Source of the DNA: Methanosarcina horonobensis HB-1 = JCM 15518
Lineage (GTDB): Archaea > Halobacteriota > Methanosarcinia > Methanosarcinales > Methanosarcinaceae
Assembly: GCF_000970285.1 (NCBI RefSeq)
Contig: NZ_CP009516.1
Location: 4,567,036 to 4,631,035, forward strand
Reading direction: 5' to 3'
DNA: 64,000 nucleotides
Positions within the stretch are counted from its first letter, which is position 1; every line of letters begins with the position of its first letter. A program made the translations under genes and the position numbers. Shown piece by piece: positions 8,868-17,650 of the stretch. The notes under the pieces are model-generated. The model worked only from the letters and a program-made list of their open reading frames with translations. It was not told the DNA's origin and made no database searches.

Positions 8868-9794
8868 GTATGAATATAGCCGCATACTGTGTGAACGGAA
8901 AGAAATCAGTGACTAAATTATAATGTTCATGGAGTATAAGGTTGAAGATTCAGTCACTAAATAAATTTGTAAGGGATAAAATCAAATTTGATCACAAAAG
9001 GATATATTTCTAAATATATAATGATGCGCAATATTAATATATAATAATAGGTGAATTCTCAAATCATTCTTTTGAAACAAGTTATCCTGGAGAAGAATTT
9101 GATCGCATTAACTTTTCTGTCATTTTTTGGCAAATATTTTTGTATGTTGTAAAAAAATGAAAATCTAGTTTAACGTGATAATCTTGGATAGAGATATTGA
9201 GAACTGTTCCTTAAAGATGGAACTAAATACAGCCATTAATAGAAATACAAATATTTTCTATAATTTTTTCCATAATTCGTTAAGCTTAGCTTAACTGCCA
9301 TATTTTGACAGCAATACTCGATCCTATAAGCTATAGCATTCATAAGAGAGAAAAATTAATGGAGTATTAAAAAGAGAGAATTAAAAGGGCTACAGTACCG
9401 AAAAAAAACTAAAACCGGATAAGAAATCCAAAAAGAAAGAGAAAGGAGATGACTTAATGGTAAAATTTTTTATTTCTCAGAATTTTGGTCTTGTTGTTTA
9501 CTGATCCGGTAGTAGAGTTTTCATCTGGTCACTCAGTTCTCCAGAACCAGATAGAGGAGGTATATTTGATACTTAGCAGGTAATACAATTTGAGGTGAGG
9601 CTGTTCGGTATGTTTCGGGGTGCTTATCTTTGAGTTACCTTGAAAAGGGATGGGAAGATGAATCCTGGCATCATTCCTTTCCGGTTTCCCCTATCATCTC
9701 CTTTCTAACTTTCCATCCTTTCAGTTTTTTATCATCTCCTGTTTACTTTTTAACTTTTCATATCATTTTGTCAGATGTTCGGATCTGTCAAAAC
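8868..9794. other. Gene-poor AT-rich interval downstream of the element's guide end
   Basis: No convincing gene. A perfect inverted repeat GTTAAGC-TTA-GCTTAAC occurs at 9279-9295. A short frame with a good ribosome site (GGAGA before ATG at 9459) encodes only 15 residues and ends at TGA, so it is either a leader peptide or the remnant of a gene. The remainder is low-complexity A/T sequence. Confidence 0.4.
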
Positions 9795-10688
9795 TCAGGC
9801 TTCAGTGCTATTATCTGCACTGTTTTCAGGTATCTTTCCAGGACCCATGGGACAATCAGAGCCTCCGTGCTGCATCGGACCTCTAACTCCCATCCCGGGC
9901 ATTCCCTCGGAAGAGGATATAAGTTCCATGAGGTCTTCAAGAGACTCTGCTCCGTTTATCTCTTCTATCAGAGCATTGAGTTCCGTGATCCTGCTACTAA
10001 GGCTTTCACTTATGTTTTCATCGGTTGAGTTTTCGTTGTTGCTCACCATTTCTTCGAGGTGTCCGATTTCCATTTCGAGTGAGTCAACAGCCTGGGCCTG
10101 TATATAGGTGAATACAACGTCCTGCAATTCTTCTGCACCGGAAGCCGCACTTATTTCACTGGATAGGGTTTCAAGCTCAGTTATCTGTTCATTGAGCATC
10201 TCAGTCATATTTTCATCAGTAGTGTTATCCAGCTGACTGTTAAGCATTTCAGTCATATTTTCAAGGGCATCAACCATTTCTACCTGGGCATCGGTAAAGT
10301 TTTCCTCAGTTAAGTTTTCAATCTGGGCGAAGCCGAATAATCCGGGCATCCCAAAGGTCCCGTGATTCATTCTAGCCTGTCCCATATTCATTCCATCAGG
10401 CCCGCACCTATTTGCCGGCACACGGCTGGACAGAACTTCTTGAAGTTCGGAAGCACCGGATGCTTCACTTACATTAGTATAGAAGCTTTGAAGTTCGGCA
10501 ATTTGTTCACTGATAGAGTCGAGCATTTCTGCCTGAACATCTGCGAAATTCTCATCAGTTATATTCTCTGCAGGAATAAATGCAGGTTTATTTTCTGAAG
10601 CAAAAGCTCCTGAAGGGAGAATGAATAATACCAACATTACCGCCGAAAAACGGTAAATTGAATTTAGTACCTTTGTTTTTATTTTCAT
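9795..10688 (-). CDS. Secreted protein with repeated acidic helical segments, function unknown
   Basis: A 297-residue protein beginning with a signal peptide (KIKTKVLNSIYRFSAVMLVLFILPSGAFA, cleavage likely after Ala30). The mature chain carries repeated units of the form ENxTxENFxDxQxEMxDxxxxx followed by Q(I)xELxxxxxxxSxASGAxELQ(D/E)V; at least three are visible (residues about 42-85, 125-200, 215-265). They are acidic, alpha-helical and rich in Asn-X-Thr sequons, fitting a glycosylated cell-envelope protein. Met/Gly-rich linkers (PDGMNMGQARMNHG and GMPGMGVRGPMQHGG) separate them and could bind metal, though that is speculation. No known family recognised. It stands alone on the minus strand. 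Confidence 0.65.
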   Translation of the reverse strand: MKIKTKVLNSIYRFSAVMLVLFILPSGAFASENKPAFIPAENITDENFADVQAEMLDSISEQIAELQSFYTNVSEASGASELQEVLSSRVPANRCGPDGMNMGQARMNHGTFGMPGLFGFAQIENLTEENFTDAQVEMVDALENMTEMLNSQLDNTTDENMTEMLNEQITELETLSSEISAASGAEELQDVVFTYIQAQAVDSLEMEIGHLEEMVSNNENSTDENISESLSSRITELNALIEEINGAESLEDLMELISSSEGMPGMGVRGPMQHGGSDCPMGPGKIPENSADNSTEA

Positions 10689-11057
10689 AGTTATACTTCC
10701 GTTACTGATCTTTAACTCTGATCTTTAACTCCGTTTTTTCGTTTGTCTTGTTTTTGAGTTGTTTTTGTCCTGTGTTGATCTATTCTATTTGTCTTGCAGG
10801 CTCTCAACCTGCTGACAATCATGAAATAAGCAGGCTTAGATATAAACATACTTTCAGAAAATAAGGATCTAAATCGATTTAATTTAAAAAAGAAGCTTTA
10901 TTTTAGCTTTTAAGACTTAAGAACCCTTAAAAAACAGGATTGAAACTTATTAGGCTTCTTAAAAGTCTTGTACTTGAAAATTAGCTACATAGAATCAAAA
11001 AAGTACTTTCAGGATATGATGGAGAAAATCTCATACCCTGTATTGCGGACTGAATAT
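10689..11057. other. Intergenic spacer, nothing recognised
   Basis: A 369-base AT-rich spacer between the secreted repeat protein (whose promoter lies here) and the 3' end of the chemoreceptor. Three near-copies of the phrase ATCTTTAACTC occur around 10708-10730, a minor local repetition next to the secreted-protein start. No coding or RNA feature is supported. Confidence 0.4.
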
Positions 11058-13055
11058 TCAGTGTCTATTTAAGTTCCTTTTTCTGTTAAAATCCTGAGGT
11101 TTTTCAGAAGATAGTTGACTGTTTTTCTTTTCTCCCGAGACCTTGAAGTTCTCCAATAAAGAGTCAACTGTTTTCTGGGCAAGCACGCTTACATTCTGCA
11201 CTGAAGTACTAACCTGTTGCATTGCAGCTGTCTGTTCTTCAATAGCAGCTGAGGTTTCTTCACTGCTTGCGGCGTTTTCTTCAGCTGTTGATGCAGTCTC
11301 ACTGATGCTTTTCTCAATGTTTTCAATTATACCCAGGCCTTCTTCTGCAAGCCTGTCCAGTTCATCAAGCATGGAGTTTATAGTGGCAACTGCAGTGGCA
11401 ATTTCATGGCTTTTATTCAACGCCTGTTTAATGTTCTTGCTTCCGGTTTTAGCCTGACCGTCTGCGGTGTTAATAGCTTCTGTCACTTTCTTGGTCTCTT
11501 TCTGGACATTTGTGACAATCCCATTAATTTCATCGGTACTCTTTCTCGAATCGGCAGCAAGTTTTCTAACCTCATCAGCAACAACGGCAAATCCCCTGCC
11601 GTACTCGCCGGCTCTTGCAGCTTCGATGGCTGCATTCAGGGCAAGAAGGTTAGTCTGGTCAGCAATGGACTTGATTTTCCCTGTAACGGCACCGATATTA
11701 TTCACCGCATCGTCGAGAGAGTGGACGATATCTCCAAGTTTGGAAATTTCTGCAACAAGCTGCTCCACTTCTTCCAGAGCCATATTGCTGAGGCCCTGGG
11801 CTTCGTCGCTGGTTTTACCTGCCTGGGAAGCATAACTGGAGGATTTGGTGGAAGAGTCGCTAAGCTTTCTGAAGATTTCCTGGGAAGATTTTATATCAGA
11901 AGCTGCTGTACCTGCATGCCTGGAAAGGTTCTCCGAACCGGTTGCAATCTGCTCTGCAGCAGTTGAAATCTGCTGCATGCCCATATTCATCTGACTGACG
12001 GCTTCTTCAGACTGCCGGGCATCTTCCAGAGTAGTAAGCATGTTTTCAAGAATGTTTTCTATGACTACTTTCAAATTAGTAACAAGCCTGTTGAATTCAT
12101 CAAAGGTATCGCCAAAGTCATCATCCTTGATCTTTTCGAGATGAGTATTAAGATCGCCTTCCCTAATTCTTCTGATGCCATCTCCAAGACTCCTCAAACA
12201 ATCGTTGGTATAAGCTAGGAGGTCCTTAACCTCTTTTTCCCTGTCTTTCAGCTCGGTCATATCAGTTATAACCATGAGACTGCCAACAATAGTTCCAGTC
12301 TCGTCTTTTATTGGCACAGCTGAGATCACTGTAAACAGAGGTTTATCTAAAGACTTGAATTTAAAGGATTTCTCAAGATTATAAATGCCTTCTCCTGTTT
12401 CCATTACTTTCTCAGCAAGAGTTCTTCTGGAATTAGTCTCTAGTAATTCAGAAGGAGATCTCCCGATGGCTTCATCCGCACTCTTAAATTTGCAGACTTC
12501 CAGAAAGTAATCATTAATGTACTTTATTTTTCCAGAAATATCTACATAAAGTGCAAGTGATGGAGCTGGAATGCTGCTGACAATTGCTCTTTGGGATTCT
12601 TCTCTTCGTCTTATTTGCGGAGTTACATCCAGGAACATACCATCAATATAAACCATGTTTCCATGCTCATCGTTCACTAAATGAGCCTGTTCCTGAACGG
12701 ATACTGTTTCACCATTGGATTTTTTGATTCTGTATTCAACCTGATAAGGATTTCCGGTTTTCATTGCTATTTCTATAGCCGCATCGATTTGAGGAATATC
12801 TTCCGGAAAAACGATATCTGACCAAGTTAATCTTTGAGAAAGAAAGTCCGTTGTAGAGTAGCCAGTGAGTGTTTCTACACTTTTGCTTATGTAGTGTATA
12901 GGCCACGAAGACTCATTCGAAACTCTAAAAATAGTTACTGGAAGATTATCAATTATCCAGCTTATTTCTTTTGCCACCTGATCAATATCATCAATAAATT
13001 TTTTTTTGGAGTCTGCCCGCTCCACTTTTTCCAAATCGCCATTTAGTAAAGCCAT
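11058..13055 (-). CDS. Cytoplasmic methyl-accepting chemotaxis protein with two PAS domains
   Basis: A 665-residue soluble chemoreceptor. Residues about 30-150 form a PAS domain with PAC-like tail ([18 protein letters not shown]), about 160-270 a second PAS, about 280-340 a HAMP-like segment, and about 375-630 the MCP signalling coiled coil with the invariant hairpin tip [26 protein letters not shown]. It has no membrane segment, so it senses an internal signal, possibly redox or flavin/heme-bound, and passes it to CheA/CheW encoded elsewhere. The ATG at 13055 is preferred over the TTG six bases upstream; only a weak GGGAT precedes it. It stands alone, without che genes nearby. Confidence 0.9.
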   Translation of the reverse strand: MALLNGDLEKVERADSKKKFIDDIDQVAKEISWIIDNLPVTIFRVSNESSWPIHYISKSVETLTGYSTTDFLSQRLTWSDIVFPEDIPQIDAAIEIAMKTGNPYQVEYRIKKSNGETVSVQEQAHLVNDEHGNMVYIDGMFLDVTPQIRRREESQRAIVSSIPAPSLALYVDISGKIKYINDYFLEVCKFKSADEAIGRSPSELLETNSRRTLAEKVMETGEGIYNLEKSFKFKSLDKPLFTVISAVPIKDETGTIVGSLMVITDMTELKDREKEVKDLLAYTNDCLRSLGDGIRRIREGDLNTHLEKIKDDDFGDTFDEFNRLVTNLKVVIENILENMLTTLEDARQSEEAVSQMNMGMQQISTAAEQIATGSENLSRHAGTAASDIKSSQEIFRKLSDSSTKSSSYASQAGKTSDEAQGLSNMALEEVEQLVAEISKLGDIVHSLDDAVNNIGAVTGKIKSIADQTNLLALNAAIEAARAGEYGRGFAVVADEVRKLAADSRKSTDEINGIVTNVQKETKKVTEAINTADGQAKTGSKNIKQALNKSHEIATAVATINSMLDELDRLAEEGLGIIENIEKSISETASTAEENAASSEETSAAIEEQTAAMQQVSTSVQNVSVLAQKTVDSLLENFKVSGEKKNSQLSSEKPQDFNRKRNLNRH

Positions 13056-13201
13056 GACCAATCTAATCCCTAATTAGTTATATATTAACTGCTATTATAA
13101 ATGGAAGGAGTATTTAAGTGTATAGGGGATATAAAAACCTTTAACCCCATAATCTGAATGCGACTACGTAAATATTTATAGGAAGATTGCCTATTCTAAG
13201 T

Positions 13202-13306
13202 ATGTTTCAACTTGATACCGAATCAAAGGTATTAGGGATCTGTCTACTTATGCTCATTATCTATGTTCTATACAGATTGATTCCTATTTTATCGGTTAAC
13301 AATTAA
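13202..13306 (+). CDS. Possible 34-residue single-span membrane peptide
   Basis: An ATG at 13202 opens a 34-codon frame that starts with a charged patch (QLDTESK) followed by a hydrophobic helix (VLGICLLMLIIYVLYRL) and ends at TAA 13304-13306. The composition is typical of real small membrane proteins, but no proper ribosome site is present within 15 bases, so it may be leaderless or not translated. It sits alone between the chemoreceptor and the decayed histidine kinase; the rest of 13056-13507 shows nothing else. Confidence 0.35.
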   Translation: MFQLDTESKVLGICLLMLIIYVLYRLIPILSVNN

Positions 13307-13507
13307 AGGTATGGTTACTACAGAGCCATTTGCTTTCCCGATTGCTTTATGATAGTAAATACTATTGGCAAATGGATGTGCAGCTTAAAACTAGCATCCA
13401 GAGCAGGCAGAGATTAAGAAGAGTTTTCTTCAAAGTATAAGCGAGCTATGTAGAGTTAACTAAAGCTGTATGTGTTCAGCTTTAGTATCCAGCTCTTTAA
13501 TTTTTAA

Positions 13508-14518
13508 TTATGCAGGTCCTGCAGCAAACTTAATAATGTACTCTGTCCCGTTATTTCTGTTAAGCCTGACATTTTCATCCAGCTGATCCGCCAGGACACG
13601 TATGAGCTTAAGTCCAAGACTTTCAGATTTTTCGAGATCAAAAGTTTCGGGAATTCCCACTCCATTATCCGAGACAGTAAGGATAAAACTTGCATTCCCT
13701 TTGAAACCTTGATTTTTCCTTTTACTCCAGTTATTGCGCTCAAGTCCTCTTTCTTTTTCTCTTACGAGTCTTATACGAATTTCTCCGGATTTTCTATCCG
13801 GAAAGGCATACTTCAGAGAGTTGGAAAAGATCTCATTGATTATAATCCCCAGAGGAACCGCGGTATCGATATCAAAAAAATTTTCTCTTCAATTTCCATA
13901 TATATAAATTGATCCTGAAATCTCTAATTTCGTAAGCATCCAGAAGATTTTCAGCAAGCACTCGAAGATAGGTCGAGAGATCAACATTGCTTAACTTCCT
14001 ATTCCTGTAAAGTTCCTTGTGGATAAAAGCAATCGACATTATTCGATTCCGGCTTTCCCTGAGAATCTCTTTTGTTCGTTCATCTTCCAGATTCTCAGCC
14101 TGAAAGTCAAGCATAGATGAAATTACCTGCAAGTTGTTTTTTATCCTGTGGTGAACCTCTTTTTTTCGAGCTATCTCGACCTTTGCCAGGTTTTCTTCAG
14201 TTTCTTTTCTCTCAGTGACCTCGTATATTATGCCGTTATACACATCTGGCTTCCCTTCCTTACCCGGGACTTTCTGGTAAGTCTTATGCATCCATTTTAT
14301 TTTCCCGTCCCTGTACCTTTCCCATCCCTGCACCTGATCCTGTAGTCAAGCTCTCCCTTATAGTAGCCTGAACACTGCTTTACATTATATTCTTCATCTC
14401 TGAAGGAGCGCGGGTCTTCAGGCTCAATCAGCTATGGCCATAATTTTGAAGAAACGAGCTCTATTTGATAAAGATGCTGTCCAGTCCGTAAGCTTAACAA
14501 CTCAAGACTGAGATTCGA
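13508..14518 (-). pseudogene. Decayed PAS-histidine kinase (HisKA_2 type)
   Basis: Pieces of one sensor kinase are readable in shifting frames. 14518-14340 gives a PAS segment (ELVSSKLWP, then LIEPEDPRSFRDEEYNVK) split by a TAG at 14432-14434 where glutamine is expected. A missing base near 14333-14335 shifts the frame; 14333-13881 then gives KIKWMHKTYQKV and the phosphoacceptor helix EVHHRIKNNLQVISSMLDFQ. Another one-base indel in the T-rich run at 13874-13880 shifts again, and 13873-13508 encodes a complete ATPase lobe (IINEIFSNSLKYAFP, DNGVGIP, SLGLKLI). With three lesions it is a true pseudogene rather than a sequencing slip. No start codon remains; it abuts the stop of the upstream gene. 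Confidence 0.8.
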
Positions 14519-15706
14519 CTAATTTTTTTTCTGAATGCAGTATTCTTTAAACCCTTCTCTGTCAAGGGTTAGAACTCTAAGGAATCCTTCATTCTGGCTT
14601 TCATCGCATAAATTGAATGTTCTGCCATTTTTTATCGGAAGATTATCAGGGTTTCTATGGCCATGGATCTGATATGCGTTCTCATTTGTGTTTTTGTTAA
14701 AATTTTCAGCGATCAGAAACGCATGCTCAGGGTCTCCCACTCCTTTAATCATCTGTTCGGTTCCCACAAAAGTAAGGTTTTCAGGAAGGTTACTAAGTCC
14801 ACCGTGTGTTACGAGCACGTATTTATTACAAAATTCGTAATAAACGCAAGGTACTGCTTTCCGGTATAGTTCAAGGATGTCCTTCTCAGAAGTTCCTGCC
14901 TGTTCGAGTTCTTTCAGAAGACATAAAGTGTCCGCGAACTCTGATATACGGGACTGCTCTTTACCGGCTGCCGGAATACAAAGGCATTTTTCATTATCCC
15001 CTTCAAGCAAAATTACATTATCTCTGCACAGAATTGAGATCAGGAACTTAATGACCCTGGCATTTCCGGTGCCTTTGCCTGCGTAATCTCCAAGGAAAAT
15101 ATACAGATCACTGTCGTTCAGTCCGCACGTCAGATATTTCATAAGGGCTGTATAACTGCCATTTATATCTCCGATGTGATGGATTTTTTTATAATGGGAA
15201 AAATCAGTAATTCTGTACTGTAATTTCTCAGAAAATTCATGAGGTTTTATCACCTTTACAAATGAAGGCACACTCTGCCTTTCTATTATAGAGTACATAT
15301 CCTCGATTACAGCCTCAGGTACAATCTCATATGCAGGCCTTTTCCTGTTTCTTTCCTTTGCAACTTCAAGCGGCACATCCGTAAAATCGACACAGAAAGT
15401 CTCATACCTGTAAGTTTTGACAAGCTGCCTGTACTTTGCAATATCTGCGTTTCCCGCATTGGTTGCATTCAGGATTGTGAGCTCTCCCTCTTCCATGCGG
15501 CATTTAATAAGAGAGTAGATAAGTCCCCAGGCTCTACGATTAATTTTCTGGGAGATAATGGTTTGTCCGGTAACAGACAGTATCGGAGGCTTTATAAGAA
15601 GCCTGACCTCATCTGAGGAAATGGTATAAGGCTCAAGCCTGTTTTCTTTAACAAAGGTCGATTTGCCTGATCCGGGTATTCCTCTTAAAAATATTAAGTA
15701 CCTCAT
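14519..15706 (-). CDS. Polynucleotide kinase-phosphatase-like protein (P-loop kinase + metallophosphoesterase)
   Basis: A 395-residue two-domain protein. The first half is a P-loop kinase (FLRGIPGSGKSTF, residues about 6-18, with a later lid KERNRKRP). The second half is a calcineurin-type phosphoesterase (HHIGDINGSY, FLGDYAGKG, LEGDNE for the usual GNHE, VTHGG, HGHRN). This is the arrangement of bacterial Pnkp, the RNA end-healing enzyme, but the C-terminal ligase of Pnkp is absent, so another ligase would be needed for repair. The start at 15706 is preferred over a TTG 66 bases upstream because the kinase fold begins right there. It ends in TAG (14519-14521), a codon that Methanosarcina can also decode as pyrrolysine. 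Confidence 0.8.
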   Translation of the reverse strand: MRYLIFLRGIPGSGKSTFVKENRLEPYTISSDEVRLLIKPPILSVTGQTIISQKINRRAWGLIYSLIKCRMEEGELTILNATNAGNADIAKYRQLVKTYRYETFCVDFTDVPLEVAKERNRKRPAYEIVPEAVIEDMYSIIERQSVPSFVKVIKPHEFSEKLQYRITDFSHYKKIHHIGDINGSYTALMKYLTCGLNDSDLYIFLGDYAGKGTGNARVIKFLISILCRDNVILLEGDNEKCLCIPAAGKEQSRISEFADTLCLLKELEQAGTSEKDILELYRKAVPCVYYEFCNKYVLVTHGGLSNLPENLTFVGTEQMIKGVGDPEHAFLIAENFNKNTNENAYQIHGHRNPDNLPIKNGRTFNLCDESQNEGFLRVLTLDREGFKEYCIQKKN

Positions 15707-16061
15707 ATAACACCCACAGCCAACTTTGAAAATATTTGATTCAATTTCAGTTAACGTGTCTAGTTTGATCAAACTCGTCCGAGGCAGATAAATCTTAAAA
15801 TTCCAGTCTTTTTTGATTAACTCTCCTTAACGAAGAATATCTGAGTTAATAATACCTGAGTTAATATTACTATTAGTTTTTATAACATTTAATTGGATAA
15901 TTTTATGGTATCTGTTTGAGGATAGATGTTGGGGAACACCTTTAGCAAAGTGGTTATACGGAACGTGAACAAGCTCCTGATAGTTATACCGTCTACTGGG
16001 AAGGCAGTTCCATGAGAAAAACTCACGAGGTGCAACCTTAGAAAATAGTACGGTGACCGAT
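15707..16061. promoter_or_regulatory. Divergent upstream region of the kinase-phosphatase and FAD-Rieske genes
   Basis: This 355-base interval separates divergent genes and contains both promoters. Degenerate repeats of the phrase GAGTTAATA occur around 15841-15865. From about 15920 the sequence becomes less AT-rich and may form the 5' leader of the FAD-Rieske transcript. No ribosome site of standard strength precedes the ATG at 16062. Confidence 0.35.
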
Positions 16062-17606
16062 ATGGCAGATCAAAAGGAAACTGGTTATACTCTTCCCGGC
16101 AGGGCAGAATCTTACTGGAAGGCTACTATGCCAGAGTCAAAATATCCTCCTCTTTCCGGAGATATTCGTGTAGATGTTGCAATTCTTGGGGGTGGAATAG
16201 TAGGAATTACGTCTGCCTTCCTTTTGAAGGAAGCAGGTGTGCAATCCGTGGCAGTGATCGAAGCAGACCGCATTCTGACAGGGGTGACAGGCCACACCAC
16301 AGCCAAAATTACATCCCAGCACCACCTGATCTACGACCGCCTGCTCTCAAAATTCGGGAGAAGGCAGGCACAACAGTACGCAGAGTCCAACCAGGCAGCC
16401 ATAGAGAAAATAGCTTCCATAGTAAACTCAAGGAAGATAGACTGCGATTTTGTCCGTAAACCTGCCTACGTTTATGCAGGCTCTGAAGATTCGGTTGGGA
16501 AAATACGAAATGAGGTCCAGGCAGCCCAGAAACTCGGGCTTCCGGCTTCGTTTGAAGAAAACCTGCCCCTGCCCTTTGAGATATACGGTGCGGTCCGTTT
16601 CAATCATCAGGCGCAGTTTCATCCCACAAAGTACCTTGGTGCACTGGCAAGGGAGATTCATGAGGACGGATGTCACATCTTTGAGAACACAAGAGCATTG
16701 AAAATAGAAGGGGAGAACCCCATAAGCATAAAAACGGATAGAGGAACCGTAAAAGCGCAGAAGGTTATCCAGGCAACTCATTTTCCAATTCATGACAGAC
16801 CCGGGCTGTTTTTTGAGCGTCTTTACCAATCTCGCTCATACGTGCTCGGAGTTCGCATTGGTGAAGCTTTCCCAGAAGGAATGTTCATAAACGCCGAAGA
16901 ACCTGTCAGGTCTCTCCGGGCACAGCGCACAGAGGGGGAAGAACTTGTGCTTGTGACCGGAGAGGGACATAGAACAGGAGAGGGAAATCATGAAACTGAT
17001 CACTACCAAAACCTCGAGAAATGGGTAAGATCTATCTATTCCGTCAATTCCATTGATTACCGCTGGTCGACTCAGGATACCATAAGTATTGACCATGTTC
17101 CTTACATTGGTCAGCTGACATCAGGAAGCGAAAACTCGTATCTGGCAACGGGATTCCGAAAATGGGGCATGACCACAGGTACGGTCGCAGCAATGATTCT
17201 TACGGATATGATCCTTGGGAAGTCCAACTCCTGGGAAGAAGTGTACGATCCTTCGCGATTCAAACTGGTTGAATCGGCAAAAAACATCCTCTCACAGGTT
17301 GCTGAGGCTAGCAAAGCCTTTGTAGGAGATAGAATACTCCCTGTTCATAAAGAGGCATCGCAGATTATACCTGGAGAGGGTGAGATTGTCAAAATAGAAG
17401 GCGAAAGAGTAGCAGCATACAGAGATCGGGAAGGAATGCTCCACACTCTTGACCCCTCCTGCAGACACCTGGGATGTATCGTATCCTGGAATGACGCCGA
17501 AAGGACCTGGGACTGCCCCTGTCACGGCTCCCGCTATAAAGCAACAGGAGAGGTTATTCACAGTCCTGCCGTTTCCGGGCTTTCGGAAAAGAAAGTTGAG
17601 GAATGA
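16062..17606 (+). CDS. FAD-dependent oxidoreductase with C-terminal Rieske domain (copy 1)
   Basis: A 514-residue protein joining a DAO-type FAD oxidoreductase (VAILGGGIVGITSAFLLKEAG near residue 35; TGHTTAKITSQH) to a C-terminal Rieske [2Fe-2S] domain with CRHLGC and CPCHGSRY supplying the Cys/His ligands. Such fusions oxidise an amine or other small substrate and pass electrons to the Rieske cluster; the substrate is unknown. The start at 16062 was chosen by alignment with the neighbouring paralogue, which has the same nine residues before ETGYTLPG. An upstream in-frame GTG (16053) is less likely. The second copy follows after 44 bases, probably in one operon. Confidence 0.85.
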   Translation: MADQKETGYTLPGRAESYWKATMPESKYPPLSGDIRVDVAILGGGIVGITSAFLLKEAGVQSVAVIEADRILTGVTGHTTAKITSQHHLIYDRLLSKFGRRQAQQYAESNQAAIEKIASIVNSRKIDCDFVRKPAYVYAGSEDSVGKIRNEVQAAQKLGLPASFEENLPLPFEIYGAVRFNHQAQFHPTKYLGALAREIHEDGCHIFENTRALKIEGENPISIKTDRGTVKAQKVIQATHFPIHDRPGLFFERLYQSRSYVLGVRIGEAFPEGMFINAEEPVRSLRAQRTEGEELVLVTGEGHRTGEGNHETDHYQNLEKWVRSIYSVNSIDYRWSTQDTISIDHVPYIGQLTSGSENSYLATGFRKWGMTTGTVAAMILTDMILGKSNSWEEVYDPSRFKLVESAKNILSQVAEASKAFVGDRILPVHKEASQIIPGEGEIVKIEGERVAAYRDREGMLHTLDPSCRHLGCIVSWNDAERTWDCPCHGSRYKATGEVIHSPAVSGLSEKKVEE

Positions 17607-17650
17607 GTCACTGCACTATAAATTAGAGAATAAAGGAAGGGGGAATAGAA

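Noticed and set aside
8848-8880. Target-site duplication flanking the IscB element
   Set aside because: No matching direct repeat is seen at the other end near 7280; IS200/IS605-type elements normally make none.
9630-10107. Plus-strand frames opposite the secreted repeat protein
   Set aside because: They mirror the minus-strand gene, and the minus frame has a signal peptide and repeats.
14432-14521. In-frame TAG codons joining the kinase-phosphatase to the kinase remnant as a pyrrolysine readthrough protein
   Set aside because: The frame agrees by chance (one in three) and the downstream part soon hits a frameshift; the kinase-phosphatase is complete at its TAG.
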